A stretch of DNA of 64,000 nucleotides, taken from assembly GCF_032854445.1 (NCBI RefSeq), contig NC_088295.1:55717249-55781248 (forward strand), given 5' to 3'. Source of the DNA: Liolophura sinensis (Eukaryota > Mollusca > Polyplacophora > Chitonida > Chitonidae). Both the position numbers and the translations under genes were made by a program. Under the pieces are notes generated by a model, which did no database searches, had not been told where the DNA came from, and was given only the letters and a program-made list of their open reading frames with translations. Positions 29,500-41,007 of this stretch are shown here, piece after piece; position 1 is the stretch's first letter, and every line of letters starts with the position of its first letter.

Positions 29500-29615
29500 T
29501 GATGATTGACCCGGAGTCAGTATATTGTGATTTGGTGGGGTGTCATGTCTGGTGTCTTTCACATGGTGTTTTACAGTGAGGCAGCATGATAAGTATGTCA
29601 TGAACTGGTAAAAGC
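29500..29615 (+). mobile_element. Family C SINE fragment
   Basis: GTGATTTGGTGGGGTGTCATG, TCTGGTGTCTTTCACATGG and TTTTACAGTGAGGCAGCATG match the body of family C at 50440-50500 and 31670-31730. Both ends are missing. Confidence 0.6.
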
Positions 29616-30028
29616 TTTGAGGGCTGCATTGAAAGCGACTTGTGGCGAATGACCAAATCTACATATTAGAGTGTGGGTTCAGGTCCAGCTCATGCTGGCT
29701 CCCTCTCCGACCGTACGTGGGAAGGTCCTCCAGCAACGTGCGGTTGGTCGTGCATTTCTCCCGGGCTCTTCCCGGTTTCCTCCCACCATAATGCTGGCCG
29801 CCGTCGTATAAGTGAAATATTCTTGAGTACGGCGTAAAACACCAATCAGATAAATAAATAAACTTATTAGTTACAAGAACCATCACATATCGTTAGAGAT
29901 CTGCTTACGCAAGACCGCAGAGTGCACGCACGCAGGAATTAGATTTGAACTCTCAGTCGATCTGGTTAATACTTTGAGGGCTACATTGAGAGCGAATTAT
30001 GGTGAGTGACCAAATCTACTTATTAGAC
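29614..30028 (+). repeat. 55-bp direct repeat, copies 357 bp apart
   Basis: CTTTGAGGGCTGCATTGAAA ... TGACCAAATCTACATATTAG (29614-29670) recurs with few changes at about 29972-30028. The first copy is directly followed by a family A SINE. Confidence 0.75.
29672..29866 (+). mobile_element. Family A SINE, nearly full body, plus strand
   Basis: It begins in the B-box region (GTTCAGGTCCAGCTCATGCT), then CCGTACGTGGGAAGGTC, CAGCAACGTGCGGTTGG, CCCGGTTTCCTCCCACCATA and the intact 3' domain CGTCGTATAAGTGAAATATT, ending in AATCAGATAAATAAATAAAC. Only the A-box end of the head is missing. Confidence 0.88.
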
Positions 30029-30029
30029 A

Positions 30030-30720
30030 GCAGATGAAATCCAAATGAAACAACTACCATTAACTAAATGCTTTTGTAAACTATGGCCAGTCGCCTTGCG
30101 CTTGTTTAAAAGGGCTTTATGTTTCAAGAATACAAAAAAGCTACAACACAGAGTATAAACCAAGTAAGCGGCGACATCTGTGTGATGGTTGGCAAATGGT
30201 CACACGTAACCGAAGAGGCCTTACTGATAAATACGGTTAGAATCAGATTTCTATAAAAGGAGGTTAATGCAAAACCCAGACAAATGTCAAACAAGTGGCT
30301 AAAAGTGAATTTTGCATATAAAAAGCCTACAGAATGTAGAGTACTGGAAAACAGAAACACTTTAATGTGGTAAAAATGATCTATTTATCAATTATTATGG
30401 TTCCGTATATGTAAATGAAAGAAGCGATGAAGTGTTCAATGGTACACGTTGTGATTTTATTCGTTTAACATTTCTTTTAGTCTGGATACATTGTAAACCT
30501 CAGGATCCATACATTTCTCGTCTGGTATTTCACCAGATCAAGCCATCAAATTTATATTTTATCTAGTAGCTATTGTGTGTACTACGTACCAATGCAAAGA
30601 CGTGAGTACAAGCATATCGATCACAAATAGATTCTTTTACGTTAGACCTACATAACTTCTAAAAGGTTTTGTTAATGGCCCTTATTCATGAGGTATTTTC
30701 ATCAAGTTAAAATGTAAAAA
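30030..30720. other. Non-coding stretch, nothing recognised
   Basis: No supported exon or repeat. Confidence 0.4.
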
Positions 30721-30723
30721 TGT

Positions 30724-31628
30724 GAACGCCGAGCCACGAGTAAACCACGAAGCCACCAGTAAACCCGTTCCTAACATGTGAACGCCCAGCCACAAGTAAA
30801 CCACGAAGCCACCAGTAAACCCGTTCCTAAAATGTAAACGTTAACCCACGAGCAAAACACGAAGCCATCAGTAAAGCCGCTCCGAACGTGTGAACATCGA
30901 ACCACGAGTAAACCACGAAGCTACCAGTAAACCCTTTCCTAACGTGTGAACGCCGAGCCACGAGGAAACCACGAAACCACCCGTAAACCCGTTCCTAAAA
31001 TGTGAACGCCGAGCCACGAACAAACCACGAAGCCACCAGTTAACCCGTCCCTTACGTGTGAACGTCGAGCCACCACCAAACCATGAGGCCACCAGTAAAC
31101 CCGTCCCTTACGTGTGAACGCCGAGCCTCGACCAAACCATCAAGCCACCAGTAAACCCGTTCCTAACATGTGAACGCCGAGCCACGACCAAACCATCAAG
31201 CCACCAGTAAACCCGTTCCTAACATGTGAACGCCGAGCCACGAGCAAACCATGAAGCCACCAGTAAACCCGTTCCTAACATGTGAACGCCGAGCCACGAA
31301 CAAACCACGAAGCCACCAGTAAACCCGTTCCTAACATGTGAACGCTGAGCCACGAACAAACCACGAAGCCACCAGTTAACCCGTCCCTTACGTGTGAACG
31401 TCGAGCCACCACCAAACCATGAGGCCACCAGTAAACCCGTCCCTTACGTGTGAACGCCGAGCCTCGACCAAACCATGAGGCCACCAGTAAACCCATTCCA
31501 TACGTGTTAACGCCGAGGCACGACCAAACCATGAAGCCACCAGTAAACCGGTTCCTAAAATGTGAACGCCGTGCCACGAGCAAATAACGAAGCCATGAGT
31601 AAACCGGTCCCTAATGTGTGAACGCACG
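30724..31628 (+). repeat. 56-bp minisatellite with 336-bp higher-order period
   Basis: About 16 units with landmarks GCCACCAGTAAACCCGTTCC, TAACATGTGAACGCCGAGCC and ACGAGCAAACCACGAA. Unit spacing is 56. Variants recur six units apart: the block with GTTAACCCGTCCCTTACGTG near 31038 is repeated near 31374, 336 bases later. Minus-strand frames of up to 102 codons rich in Trp, Gly and Phe come from this array. Because 56 is not a multiple of three they are not expected to be a maintained protein. Confidence 0.95.
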
Positions 31629-31639
31629 GGAGGTTAGAG

Positions 31640-31860
31640 TAAGCAAGGACTGGTTGGCCCTGTGTCAGTGTAATGTGGCTGAGAGGGGTGTCATGTCTGG
31701 TGTCTACGTATGATACTTCAGTAGGGATAGGGCTTCGGCCGTTTGGATTCGGCCTGCCTCAAGTAGACACAGTTTTTGATGCACCCATACTGAAGGACGG
31801 CTCGATGTCATATGACTGAATAATTAAGTACGACGTAAAAACTCAAACATACATACATTG
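31640..31860 (+). mobile_element. Family C SINE, 3' part with CATA tail
   Basis: GGACTGGTTGGCCCTGTGTC, GTGTAATGTGGCTGAGAGG, GGTGTCATGTCTGGTGTC and GATACTTCAGTAGGGATAGG match the family C body. The element then runs through ATGACTGAATAATTAAGTACGACG to AAACATACATACATTG. It abuts the end of the 56-bp minisatellite. The tRNA-like head seen at 50.1 kb is missing. Confidence 0.7.
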
Positions 31861-31861
31861 T

Positions 31862-33590
31862 CTTCTGGCAGATCGTGGATCGCATATGCAACACAAAATG
31901 TAAAACGGTCAGAACGTTATTTGCTTTTGTACTTGACGGCTTGTAGTCCACTCGTCTTTGTCTCAACCCATTTGCTCTTCCCGCCAATATGCATGCTGTA
32001 TCTTAGGTCTTTCTTTAGATGCTAAAATCTGGAAAAACCTATAAGCTTGACTGAAAGAAAATCATTTTTAAATGATTTTTTTTTAAAAAGTTTTAGTGAA
32101 AGGTGTACTTGTGAAAAGCTCACTTTGATATTGTGGGCAAACATTGCAAAAGAAAAATCGGTAACTGTAAAAAGCTCTGTGCAGTTTTTGTTTTAATTTG
32201 TTTACAAGAATGTTGCAGTGTAATAGCAAGCACTGTCCTCTAGGTAAAATACGGTGTGAACTCATTCACTGAAATTGCTTCCGGTGGCAATTAGCCTATT
32301 GTTTTAAGTGCCATGAAGCTTTATTCAAACAATAATTTTGTTTTTTTTTGCAAAGGTTAGCCTTTACACATATTTACTTGTGAGATCTTTTTAAAATGTA
32401 GCAGCTGTTTTTCAGGAAGACTAACTGCGCTTGTAACAGTTAAGAAAAAATTGGCACACGCCTGAATTATACTCTCTAGTGTCGAAACAAAGGTTTTCTC
32501 TTGCAACTGAACGGAAAGAGTGAAGCAATTATAGGGAGAAACATTAGGCTATCTATGGTGACATGCGGGAAACGTGGCCACTTAGAATCCCATGCTGTTA
32601 ATGAGACCAATTTTTTTCTCTGTTTACAGCTGTTAAAATGTGTGTTCCAGAGACGGCAAGGCAAAAAGTGCCACCATACCAGTATCAAAGACTTTCACCG
32701 GGTCATAATTTTGCACAAATTAAAGGAGACTCGAAGCTAGATAGTGTTTGTCTTATTGGGCTTTGATGTGTGTTGTTGTTCTATGTCGATTTTAGACTCA
32801 GTTGGAGAAGTGGTTCAAGGCCTAGTAATTTCAATTAACTGTGACAGTCTTTACTCTGCAGTTTTTTCGATTGGTCATAAAAAAATCCCATCTATATAGG
32901 GATACTATATTCTAGACTGAGACATTCTACCAATACTGTTAGATGCAATTGCCTGCGGCAAGGGTTTTATGTAGGGCGTTTGCGTGCAGAATTTGAATCT
33001 CACAACGGTGCTGCAAGATGATGTCTTCAAAACTGTTCAAAATGAGCTATAACAAGGCTTGTTTTGAACTGACACAAACATTGGCGATTATTTGTATATT
33101 TGCACGAAATCTGTCAGAAAACTTCCGAGCTACTTATGATTTTCAAGATCAGTTTCATGTTTTTTTCGAGAAGATTTTATCCCTCAGTTATAAGATACAC
33201 ATCTTAGTTAAGCACGATTACGACTCCTTTATGTGGCCGTAGATACCGAGTTTAAAAATAGTGAGAATTTGAGATCAGAACATCTGTTACATTACTACAG
33301 CTTGACGTAATCACCCAATGAGAGGCAAAGGAATAAAAGTTCTCTTTTATCCCTCTTTATAATCCAGACGTTATATTATCCTGAACACGAAGTAGGTTAA
33401 AAACAAGTTTAAAAAAATCAAGACACCACTGACACAATTGTAAGCAACGTACTTTGTGAATAATCTTTAATGGCCTCAAACCACGTGCTTCCGGAGTAGA
33501 CTTGATTAACATACGGCAGTTATAATAATGAGACGTACTAGACGCCTGTGTTTATCTGATGTAATGTTAAACTATTCATATTATGTGTTC
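31862..33590. other. Non-coding stretch, nothing recognised
   Basis: Frames of up to 79 codons on both strands near 32476-32740 overlap each other and lack motifs. No repeat array. Confidence 0.4.
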
Positions 33591-33597
33591 CAAAGTA

Positions 33598-33680
33598 AAT
33601 CGGAAAAGCATGTATAAAAATTCTGGGTCAGGAAGCTAGAAGAGATTTCCAGGCAAAAGGTTGAGTTTCAAGTGAAACGA
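33598..33680 (+). promoter_or_regulatory. TATA-box segment, copy 1
   Basis: ATCGGAAAAGCATGTATAAA opens a segment of about 70 bases paralogous to 34438-34510. After the TATA box both read (A)n, a GGTC/GGATCGG block, then GAGATTTCCAGG / GAGGCTTCGAGG. The conservation covers TATA and the expected start-site area. No coding exon was identified downstream. Confidence 0.45.
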
Positions 33681-33962
33681 CCTCATCGAGATCGGTGTGA
33701 CTGCGGCGGGTCGACTTCCGGCGTATGTGACTTCTTTATCCGTGCGCATTTCAGTGCTGAACTCTTTCTATAAATTAAGACACCATGCTAGTCTCATTGT
33801 GTGTTTAGAAACCGCGATGCCTAATATACGCATGATGTAAATTCGTTTCATAGTTATTTCTGTATTGCACACAACGCCCATTTTTCTTAACGGACGGTTT
33901 ATAATTAGGAAATTGTTAAGAAGCATTTCACACAAGCGCTTCACAAAAATATCCACATAGCA

Positions 33963-33965
<3 letters not shown>

Positions 33966-34022
<57 letters not shown>

Positions 34023-34025
34023 TAC
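33966..34025. repeat. (TA)n microsatellite grading into CA/TACA repeats
   Basis: About 25 TA copies followed to 34130 by imperfect CACA, TACA and TATG repeats. Open frames here are artefacts. Confidence 0.95.
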
Positions 34026-34127
34026 ACACCCATACACACACGCACAGACACATACTTATATACATACATACATACGCACATACATATATATATATGTATA
34101 TATATATGTACATACACGCATACGTAC

Positions 34128-34347
34128 ATTTATTTATTTATTTGATCGGTATTTATGGTGGGTGGAAACCGGGCACAGTCCGGGGGAAACCCACGACCAT
34201 CCGCAGGTTGCTGACAGACCTTCCCACATACGGCTGGAGAGGAAGCCAGCATGAGCTGGACTTGAACGCACAGCGACCACATTGGTGGAAGACTCCTGGG
34301 TCATTACGCTGCGCTAGCGCACTAACCAACTGAGCCACAGAGGCCCC
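34128..34347 (-). mobile_element. Family A SINE with intact tRNA-like head but deleted 3' domain
   Basis: The + strand starts CATTTATTTATTTATTTGATCG, then GGTATTTATGGTGGGTGG. About 45 bases of the usual 3' domain (CCGTACTCAAGAATATTTCA through GCCAGCAT) are missing between. The rest is complete: the body, the B-box complement GGACTTGAACGC (34258-34269), and the A-box complement CCAACTGAGCCA (34328-34339), ending CAGAGGCCCC. This is the best tRNA-derived head in the window (head orientation GGCCTCTGTGGCTCAGTTGG). It sits in TACA repeats. Confidence 0.88.
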
Positions 34348-34380
34348 AATACATACATACATACATACATACATACAACC
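34340..34380. repeat. (TACA)n microsatellite
   Basis: About nine TACA copies directly after the SINE head at the right edge of the insertion. Confidence 0.9.
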
Positions 34381-34437
34381 ATGTCGTATATATAACTTGT
34401 GCTTGCTCCAGTAAATTATTGCTGAATCGGATATAAC

Positions 34438-34510
34438 AGAATCGGAAAAGCCTGTGTATAAAAAGCCCGGATCGGGGATTCTAAAAGAGGCTTCGAGGAA
34501 AAAAACTTTA
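34438..34510 (+). promoter_or_regulatory. TATA-box segment, copy 2
   Basis: GAATCGGAAAAGCCTGTGTA followed by TAAAAAGCCCGGATCGGGG is paralogous to the segment at 33598. Transcription would start near 34485. A splice-donor-like AAAAAG|GTAAGT occurs at 35042 and could end a non-coding first exon, but no coding exon was found. Confidence 0.45.
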
Positions 34511-34528
34511 AACTACTGAGAGAAAGGG

Positions 34529-34569
34529 CAGAATTCCATACGGAATCTTTCTTTCCATTCGGAATTCTG
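34529..34569. other. Perfect 9-bp inverted repeat (hairpin)
   Basis: CAGAATTCC (34529-34537) and GGAATTCTG (34561-34569) are exact reverse complements with a 23-base loop. It lies just downstream of the second TATA-box segment. Confidence 0.6.
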
Positions 34570-36166
34570 TGAAGTAGACTTTCATCTCAAAATCACACTT
34601 TCCTGATGCGTAAATTAGTGTGATGGGTTTTCTCGCGTATTCTTGCAGCTCGCGCTTAATGTAGTGTTAGGTCACAATTGCTGATTCTCTCATTATCAGC
34701 TGTGCCTCTATGTCTCCGCACCCTGTAACCGGAGCTACTTGTACTAGAGGAACGTGGAAGTTGTCACGCCCTTGGCTCATTTATTAGACTTAATGCACGT
34801 CACAGACCTTGTCAGACAAAACAACCTACTGTCAAACAACAAAAACATCCAGGATCTTGAGTCCCCTCTGTAGGTCCTAAGCGCCACCCACTTTCCGCAC
34901 GTAGGTCTACATAAAAATTCCGCGTCTGTCCCTGCTGAAACTGAAGTCATTTTGTTGTGTGAAAAAGTGTCCAGTGTTTGGGAAGTCACAAAGTACCTAT
35001 TTCACGTAGAATTTTGTTTCGAATTCTGGTGATCTACAAAAAGGTAAGTTATATTTACGTCAGTAGAAAAACCGCTTAGATCAGCATTTCAACACGTCCG
35101 ATAGGCAATTTTGGCAATACTTTCGGATTGTATCTATCGGAATATCTTCGCTTTAGATGGGCTGGCGAAGAATTGATGTGCAAGCACATTTGACGAAATG
35201 GACCTGGATTGTTTAATTCTGTATTATATGTATGCTGTGATCAGAATACCACTAGTTAATAAGGTGCACAAACAATGGATAATCAGTCCGAAAGTGAAGA
35301 ATCTATCTCTCGTTCATACAATTAAATAATCAGTTAACCAGTTATATCTGTTAAGTACATTCCCGTGGAGGGACCAGTATGATATTCGATGGCGTTTGGC
35401 ATCATACCAATCACTCATTTGTGAATGATTGTGACCTGTTCGCCTCCTTTGGAGTGTGACTGGAGTGTGAAATCCTTTTTAGATTGCTTTCATTGTGTTT
35501 TTATTATTCTTTCTTGGATATAGCAAGATATACCTAAGGACGATTTGTATGGTGTGTGCCTTGTGTGACATTTGTTAGATTCTGGATGTTGTGTCACCAT
35601 CTCAATCAACGTCGCAGTTTATCACTACAAAACTTATTGAGTCAAGGAAATACTATGAAACACCTTCGCTTTAAATTATATTCAACGTATTGTATTAAAT
35701 TACCAAAGGGTTCAAATCAAAGCAAAGCTGAGATACATATTTACCATATATTGCAGTTTGCTACACCTTTTGCATATCGACTTAAAATATGCCCTGAGGC
35801 ATTTCTTGTATCTTTTAGCATTTCTGAGAATGTTGGCTCCTTTTCTTTTCGTTGATCTGTTTAATTTCTTGATGTATACACTTTCTTTGCTCTTTAATGA
35901 TTTAAGCGTGGTTTTGGATATTGGTCATGTGGTTTTATGAACTGGAAAGTCCGATTGGTTTACGATTGGTATACTAATGTCTGTTTCGTAGCATAGACTC
36001 AATATAAGTACACATGTTACTTCTGCCCCTTTCAGTTAAATCTACCCATAAATCAGCAGGCTTTGGGATAGTTTAGTATTTCCGAAAGAAAAGGGGGTAT
36101 AAAAGCGGCCAACAATAATTCTACATCGCAAACTATAAAATGCTCTAAATCAAATGTTGTGCACAT
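34570..36166. other. Non-coding stretch, nothing firmly recognised
   Basis: Holds a donor-like GTAAGT at 35042 and a further TATA motif (GGGTATAAAAGCGGCC near 36094), but no exon with a matching phase or product. Frames of 99 and 60 codons near 35556-35940 have no motif. Confidence 0.4.
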
Positions 36167-36272
36167 ATTCATATCTCAGTTCTCATATCACAGATTCATA
36201 TCTCAGTTCTCATATCACAGATTCATATCTCTGTTCTCATATCACAGATTCATATCTCAGTGTTCATAAGTT
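36167..36272 (+). repeat. 27-bp tandem repeat, ~3.8 units
   Basis: Unit ATTCATATCTCAGTTCTCAT + ATCACAG starts at 36167, 36194, 36221 and 36248. The units are nearly identical. Confidence 0.95.
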
Positions 36273-36279
36273 CATGCAT

Positions 36280-39200
36280 ACACTGAATCATATATTCCTA
36301 TAGAAAAATCGAAGTCCCGCATTGAATGCATTCACGAGATTCCTCAATATTTATACATGTATTACTTCTTCCTGTTTCACATAACACCAAAGGGAGGAAC
36401 TTCTCGATTGCTTAATTTGTGGGGTGCGGTCTGGAGCTAACCTCTCCTGGTGTCTTACGTCAAAAGTCATAGAACCCTTTGAAGTGGAAGGGAGGTGACA
36501 TCGAATGTGAATTTTGTTAGGATGACGACCAAATAAAAAAAGGATCCGTCGTTCTGTGTTAGTACCTTCCCTAACCGTATAGACAAGCTGTCCCCCGTGT
36601 ACAGCACACTACTTAGCCCTTAATACCCTTACCCCAGTGCTTCCTCCCACGTTCATGTGCGTCTTGCACTGAGCTAGGACGTGACAAGGATCTGCTTCGC
36701 CAGGCACTGATTACCCAGTTCTCCACACTAAGTGTACTCAAAATGGGGGCGTTAGGGGCAGCAATAAACCACAAAATTACCGCTCCGTATTTACGCTGGC
36801 CAACGCACAAAAAGCGGGTGAATACATAGTCTTTATTAGAAGCCTGGACATGAGTGTGCTTAACTCGGGTTGAGACTTTGCTCTCGTTATATCTATAACA
36901 ACTCCCCAATTGGGCTTGGCACATGGCCTGGTAGATTACTTCATTGACCTCCCATCTTCATGCACCATACAAACCTTAGCGTCCTATTGAGGTCAAAGAT
37001 TGGCAGAGGAAAATTACAAGTCAACAATATTTTCTTCTCCCCCCCTCCCCCCAACAAAAAACAAACATTTTTTTTTCATAATTCCGTATTGGGTCGTAGA
37101 TCACGTATCTGTGTCCGGTATGAAAGTACTAAAAGATAAATCCAGATGAATTGCAAAATCGACGTTTGATTTGTTGCTGGAAACTGGCTAGTCGGCGTCT
37201 GCTTATATAGGCCATAACGAAGGAGCGGTAGCTAGGCAATCAGGTGCAAGCTAATCAATCTGTGGTTGAAATACGAGGCAGCGGATGCCGGGATAACCAT
37301 CAATCCTAATAAAACCACACAAATGTCTAGTCTACAGTTGTATAGGACTTGGATTATCCATGGTTTTGCGTACAGAGACACCGGGCTAGCCTTTACGAGC
37401 GCTCACAATTTATTTTATAAATGGGGAAAATTATAGAGAATTATTGGTCTTTAATTGACTCTTTAATGTCGTCTGTCCTAAACGATCTATCAGTCCCCAT
37501 GTGAGATGTCTGCATGCGTGAACCACAGGCCAAACTGCGTCCTGTCTGAACTAGGCAGCTATCCAAACGCAACATTTTTGACAATGTCTGTAAAATCTGT
37601 AGCCGTAAATATACATTTACGTATGGCAAGGCTACATTCACGTGGCGAAAGCTTAGTCAGATCTCTTCTGGAAATCTTTTATTCTATTTTTGGACTGATG
37701 AAATTACTTTTGGACTGATGAAATTACTAAATACGAGAATTTACAAACTTGCATACCAAAAAAAGAATATACTGGGTAAAATATATGCGCATACTTTTTA
37801 TCATTTGGAAGATGAATGTATATGAACTGGTTTAGATGCCAACTTCTATTCTCTCCTCTAAGTTTTCATGATGAGGTCGATGTCAATACTGCGTTGTGTT
37901 ACTTGTGCGCAGTGCAGACATTCACGAAGCACGGTATGGGTTTAGAGCGAGCTTCCAGAAGCTACAATGTATCATTCGGTCCTACACGGAAGAAAATTCT
38001 CTCGTTTCTTTGCCAATGGGAGTCATGTTTTACTTTCTGTTTCCTGGAGCCTGGCGTTTCTCCAGTCTTCCATTCAGGAAGTGGCTGTCGTTCCGACACA
38101 ATGCAAAATCAACAGAAGTGCTGATGTATTTCCATTAATCGGTGTATTCGATTCTTCTTGAGCCCGGCGGATAAACCTGAAGGTTTTGGTGTCTAGAAAA
38201 CCGGACATTCCTCCAGTGCTCATTTCTTTCTATTGATTTGCTTGAACGGAAGCTATTCCCGAGATTCCCCGTGGTCTAAAGACCTGTTGTGAGCACCAAA
38301 GACGTTTACTAGTGTCCTGCAACTGGCTTATTGTCGGACACGTTACTGACCATTGTTCCGTTGAGTAGTACATTCATTATCCAGATGTCTCAGTACATAC
38401 GTGCAACATGGCATGTCGTCACGCATTCGTTCGATAACTCATCCCACTTGGGTGCATGACGGCACATGTTATACGGGGAACAGTGCAACCTGTTACGTAG
38501 GCCTTGAAGTACACGTGTTACTTTGGCACGCAAGATCTTTTCACTGTATTTTCTCTTGGGGCGGAAAGATAATTTTGTCTGAGGCGAGAATTGTAAAAAT
38601 CAGTCAACATCGTGTTTGCGTGCAGCTGTACTCGTTCGTTTCCAAAGACGTATTTTTCTACAAATATTCTCAGTGTTTTGGGGACGAACAAAACAACCGT
38701 TAGATTCTATTTGTAGAAGGGGGACGAAGGTGCGCAAAACAACGGTTTTCGGCAGGAAAAGACAGAGATATCCCAGTTGTGTCGGCTGGAGTGTTATCTT
38801 CATGTTTATTAGTGAAAAATGGACTAATTAAAAGCTCTTGGGGCCCAAGGGCTTTTTGTTCCAGCTCGTATCATTTGAGAATGTCAGAAATAGGACGGAT
38901 ACTGTCATATTGACGAGGGAGTTGTTTTACTGTTCCCAGGAAAGGCTGTCATATTGTCCGCGAGGGACACCTATATAAAATGGCCATTCTATAGACCGCT
39001 GGTTTTTGTGGCATAGCTTAACAGGCAAACGTACAACAGCCGCTCATTAGTGTCCATTATCGATGACTTTTCTTAGCCATGACCGCGATCGAAGATAATT
39101 AATGTGGGTTTAATGGCCATTAACACCAGTCGTAAGGAGATGTAGTCCTTCCCAAGCCTGTCATTAATCATTTCTTATAGTTGTCAACTCATTGTGTAAA

Positions 39201-39470
39201 TTTGTTACGGAAGAAACACATTGGCGACTACTTAACTTTATAATGCTTAATTCGGTCGAGGCTACTCGATTTAGCAGAAAGAACAAAAAAAATTCATCAC
39301 AATCCGTGATTTATTTGCACCCAGGACAGTTACATCATACACTCTGGTTACCCTTAAACTGCTGTGTGGATAACGACGGATTGGTCAATGGCTTTTCTGA
39401 TCTCTAATTGGCTCATTATTGTTATTGCCAATAGGATCTTTATGAAATAATTCTTGATTATTTATATGAC
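36280..39470. other. Non-coding stretch, nothing recognised
   Basis: Several overlapping frames of 60-103 codons (for example 36613-36924 minus, 37816-38161 +, 38401-38831 both strands). They mutually overlap in different frames and have no recognisable motif, so none is called. Confidence 0.4.
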
Positions 39471-39477
39471 ACTGCTT

Positions 39478-39634
39478 GGTCTGTTGGCCTTCCAGCAACC
39501 TGCGGACGGTTGTTTGTTTCCCCCGGGCCCTGTCCGGTTTCCTCCTACCATAATGCTGGCCGCCGTCGTATAAGTGAAATATTCTACAGTACGGCGTAAA
39601 ACACAATGCAGTCAAATAAATAAAAAAATAAACT
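39478..39634 (+). mobile_element. Family A SINE, 5'-truncated, plus strand
   Basis: TGGCCTTCCAGCAACCTGCG, CCCCCGGGCCCTGTCCGG, CCATAATGCTGGCCGCCGTC, GTATAAGTGAAATATTCTAC and the tail CAAATAAATAAAAAAATAAAC. The tail junction carries a short insertion (AATGCAGTCAAATAA). Confidence 0.88.
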
Positions 39635-40700
39635 GTTATGCATGCAATGCCGTAATACACAAGTATACATTTATCAAGAAGAAATCGTCCCCAGACATTG
39701 TTTCAAGATGCTGTCAACCGAGCCAAAGCATTGTTTTAATATATTAGACCTTTGTGAGAAATCAGAGATTCAAATTTTCATTCATAAACCTAAATAGGAC
39801 CTTCAATTCACAAGACCCATTTCCAGTACCATAAGTACTTACACTGATTCGTGTTTTTAAAGAAGACTGATAGCTTGCCCATCGGAAGTAGTTGGAGCTT
39901 TCATTTGAGGTAAGAATTTCCTTTCGTGTTTAGTGACTGAAGTCAGACAAAGCTACGAAAATTGAAATTCCCACCTAAACTTCGATGTTTGAAAATGTAT
40001 TTATAATGCAGAACAATCATCCAATCATCCAATACAGAATGACATATTAAAGAGGAGCTGATTTAACGGATGCTTTGAAAATGAGATAAGTTAAAAAATA
40101 CTTTCTGGATTCAGTTCCAAGGTTGTACTATAGGGTGAATAGGGAGAATAGAAAACTGAGGCAGAAATGTTACTTAAACACAGTCTTAACCGTTTGTATG
40201 AATTCTCCGTGTGTGTCGTTTTGCTGGAAAATTAATTGATTTTAATACATACCTGTGTTGACAATCGCAAGATAGTAAATCTTTCAACAGTAATCCCGTT
40301 CGTATCTCATCTCCATTGCGCAGAAGTGTGCACGCTGTAATTCAGAACACATGTTCGTACGCACAGTGATCGTTTGGTTTCCTTGAGTTGTCACCCCAAG
40401 CCTTACTTTGGCTTAGTGTCAACAGGTAAAATGAGTCAACCAAGTCAAAGTGTAACTTATCCTGAACTCGAACTTCAGTGAGGTCACGTGCCTGAATCCA
40501 GCTCTCGCAGTGTGAACAGCGGATTTCAGAAGTTTGTCAGGTAACTGGCCAAGGTCTGAGATTTTTTACACTCAGAAACCCGACGACCGCGTCAAACACA
40601 ATAAATAAATAAATAAATAAATTTTGATCTCCAATAAGCATTGTAAAACTCAATGCAAACTCCACCTCGATGATGATACCAGTTGATTGCCGGAATTAGG
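39635..40700. other. Non-coding stretch with an (AAAT)n run
   Basis: An AATAAATAAATAAATAAAT run at about 40600-40622 may be the tail of a decayed SINE. Nothing else was recognised. Confidence 0.4.
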
Positions 40701-40715
40701 ACGGACATACTTTTT

Positions 40716-40877
40716 ATTTATTTATTTCATTTGATTGGTGTTTTACGCCGTACTCAAGAATATTTCACTTATACGACGGCGGCCAGCATTATGGTGGGTG
40801 GAAACCGGGCACAGCCCGGGGGAAACCCACGACCATCCGTAGGTTGCTGACAGACCTTCTCACGTACGGCCGGAGAG
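40716..40877 (-). mobile_element. Family A SINE, 5'-truncated, with perfect target duplication
   Basis: A near-consensus copy running from ATTTATTTATTTCATTTGAT through GGTGTTTTACGCCGTACTC, CGGCGGCCAGCATTATGGTG and GCCCGGGGGAAACCCACGAC to CACGTACGGCCGGAGA. GGACATACTTTTT is present exactly at both edges (40703-40715 and 40878-40890). The clean duplication and low divergence mark a recent insertion. Head and promoter boxes were never copied. Confidence 0.93.
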
Positions 40878-41007
40878 GGACATACTTTTTCAGTGCAGTA
40901 TTAATTACACTACATGTCAATGAAACAAATCAGCTGAATTTATCGGATAAGTGCATATCCCGTTACACAAACCTGCTATACTTACATGACAGCACTCAAT
41001 TTTTGGT

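Noticed and set aside
30868-31627. Trp/Gly-rich minus-strand frames resembling a repetitive secreted protein
   Set aside because: They arise from a 56-bp tandem array whose period is not a multiple of three, so successive units are read in different frames.
30724-31628. CRISPR-like regular array
   Set aside because: The repeats are head-to-tail without unique spacers, and the DNA is animal nuclear.
34256-34347. Possible minus-strand tRNA gene
   Set aside because: The A and B boxes belong to a family A SINE head continuous with its body.
36090-36130. TATA motif GGGTATAAAAGCGGCC as a gene promoter
   Set aside because: No ATG-exon or donor follows at a plausible distance (the first ATG is followed by a stop after one codon), so it is left as a motif only.
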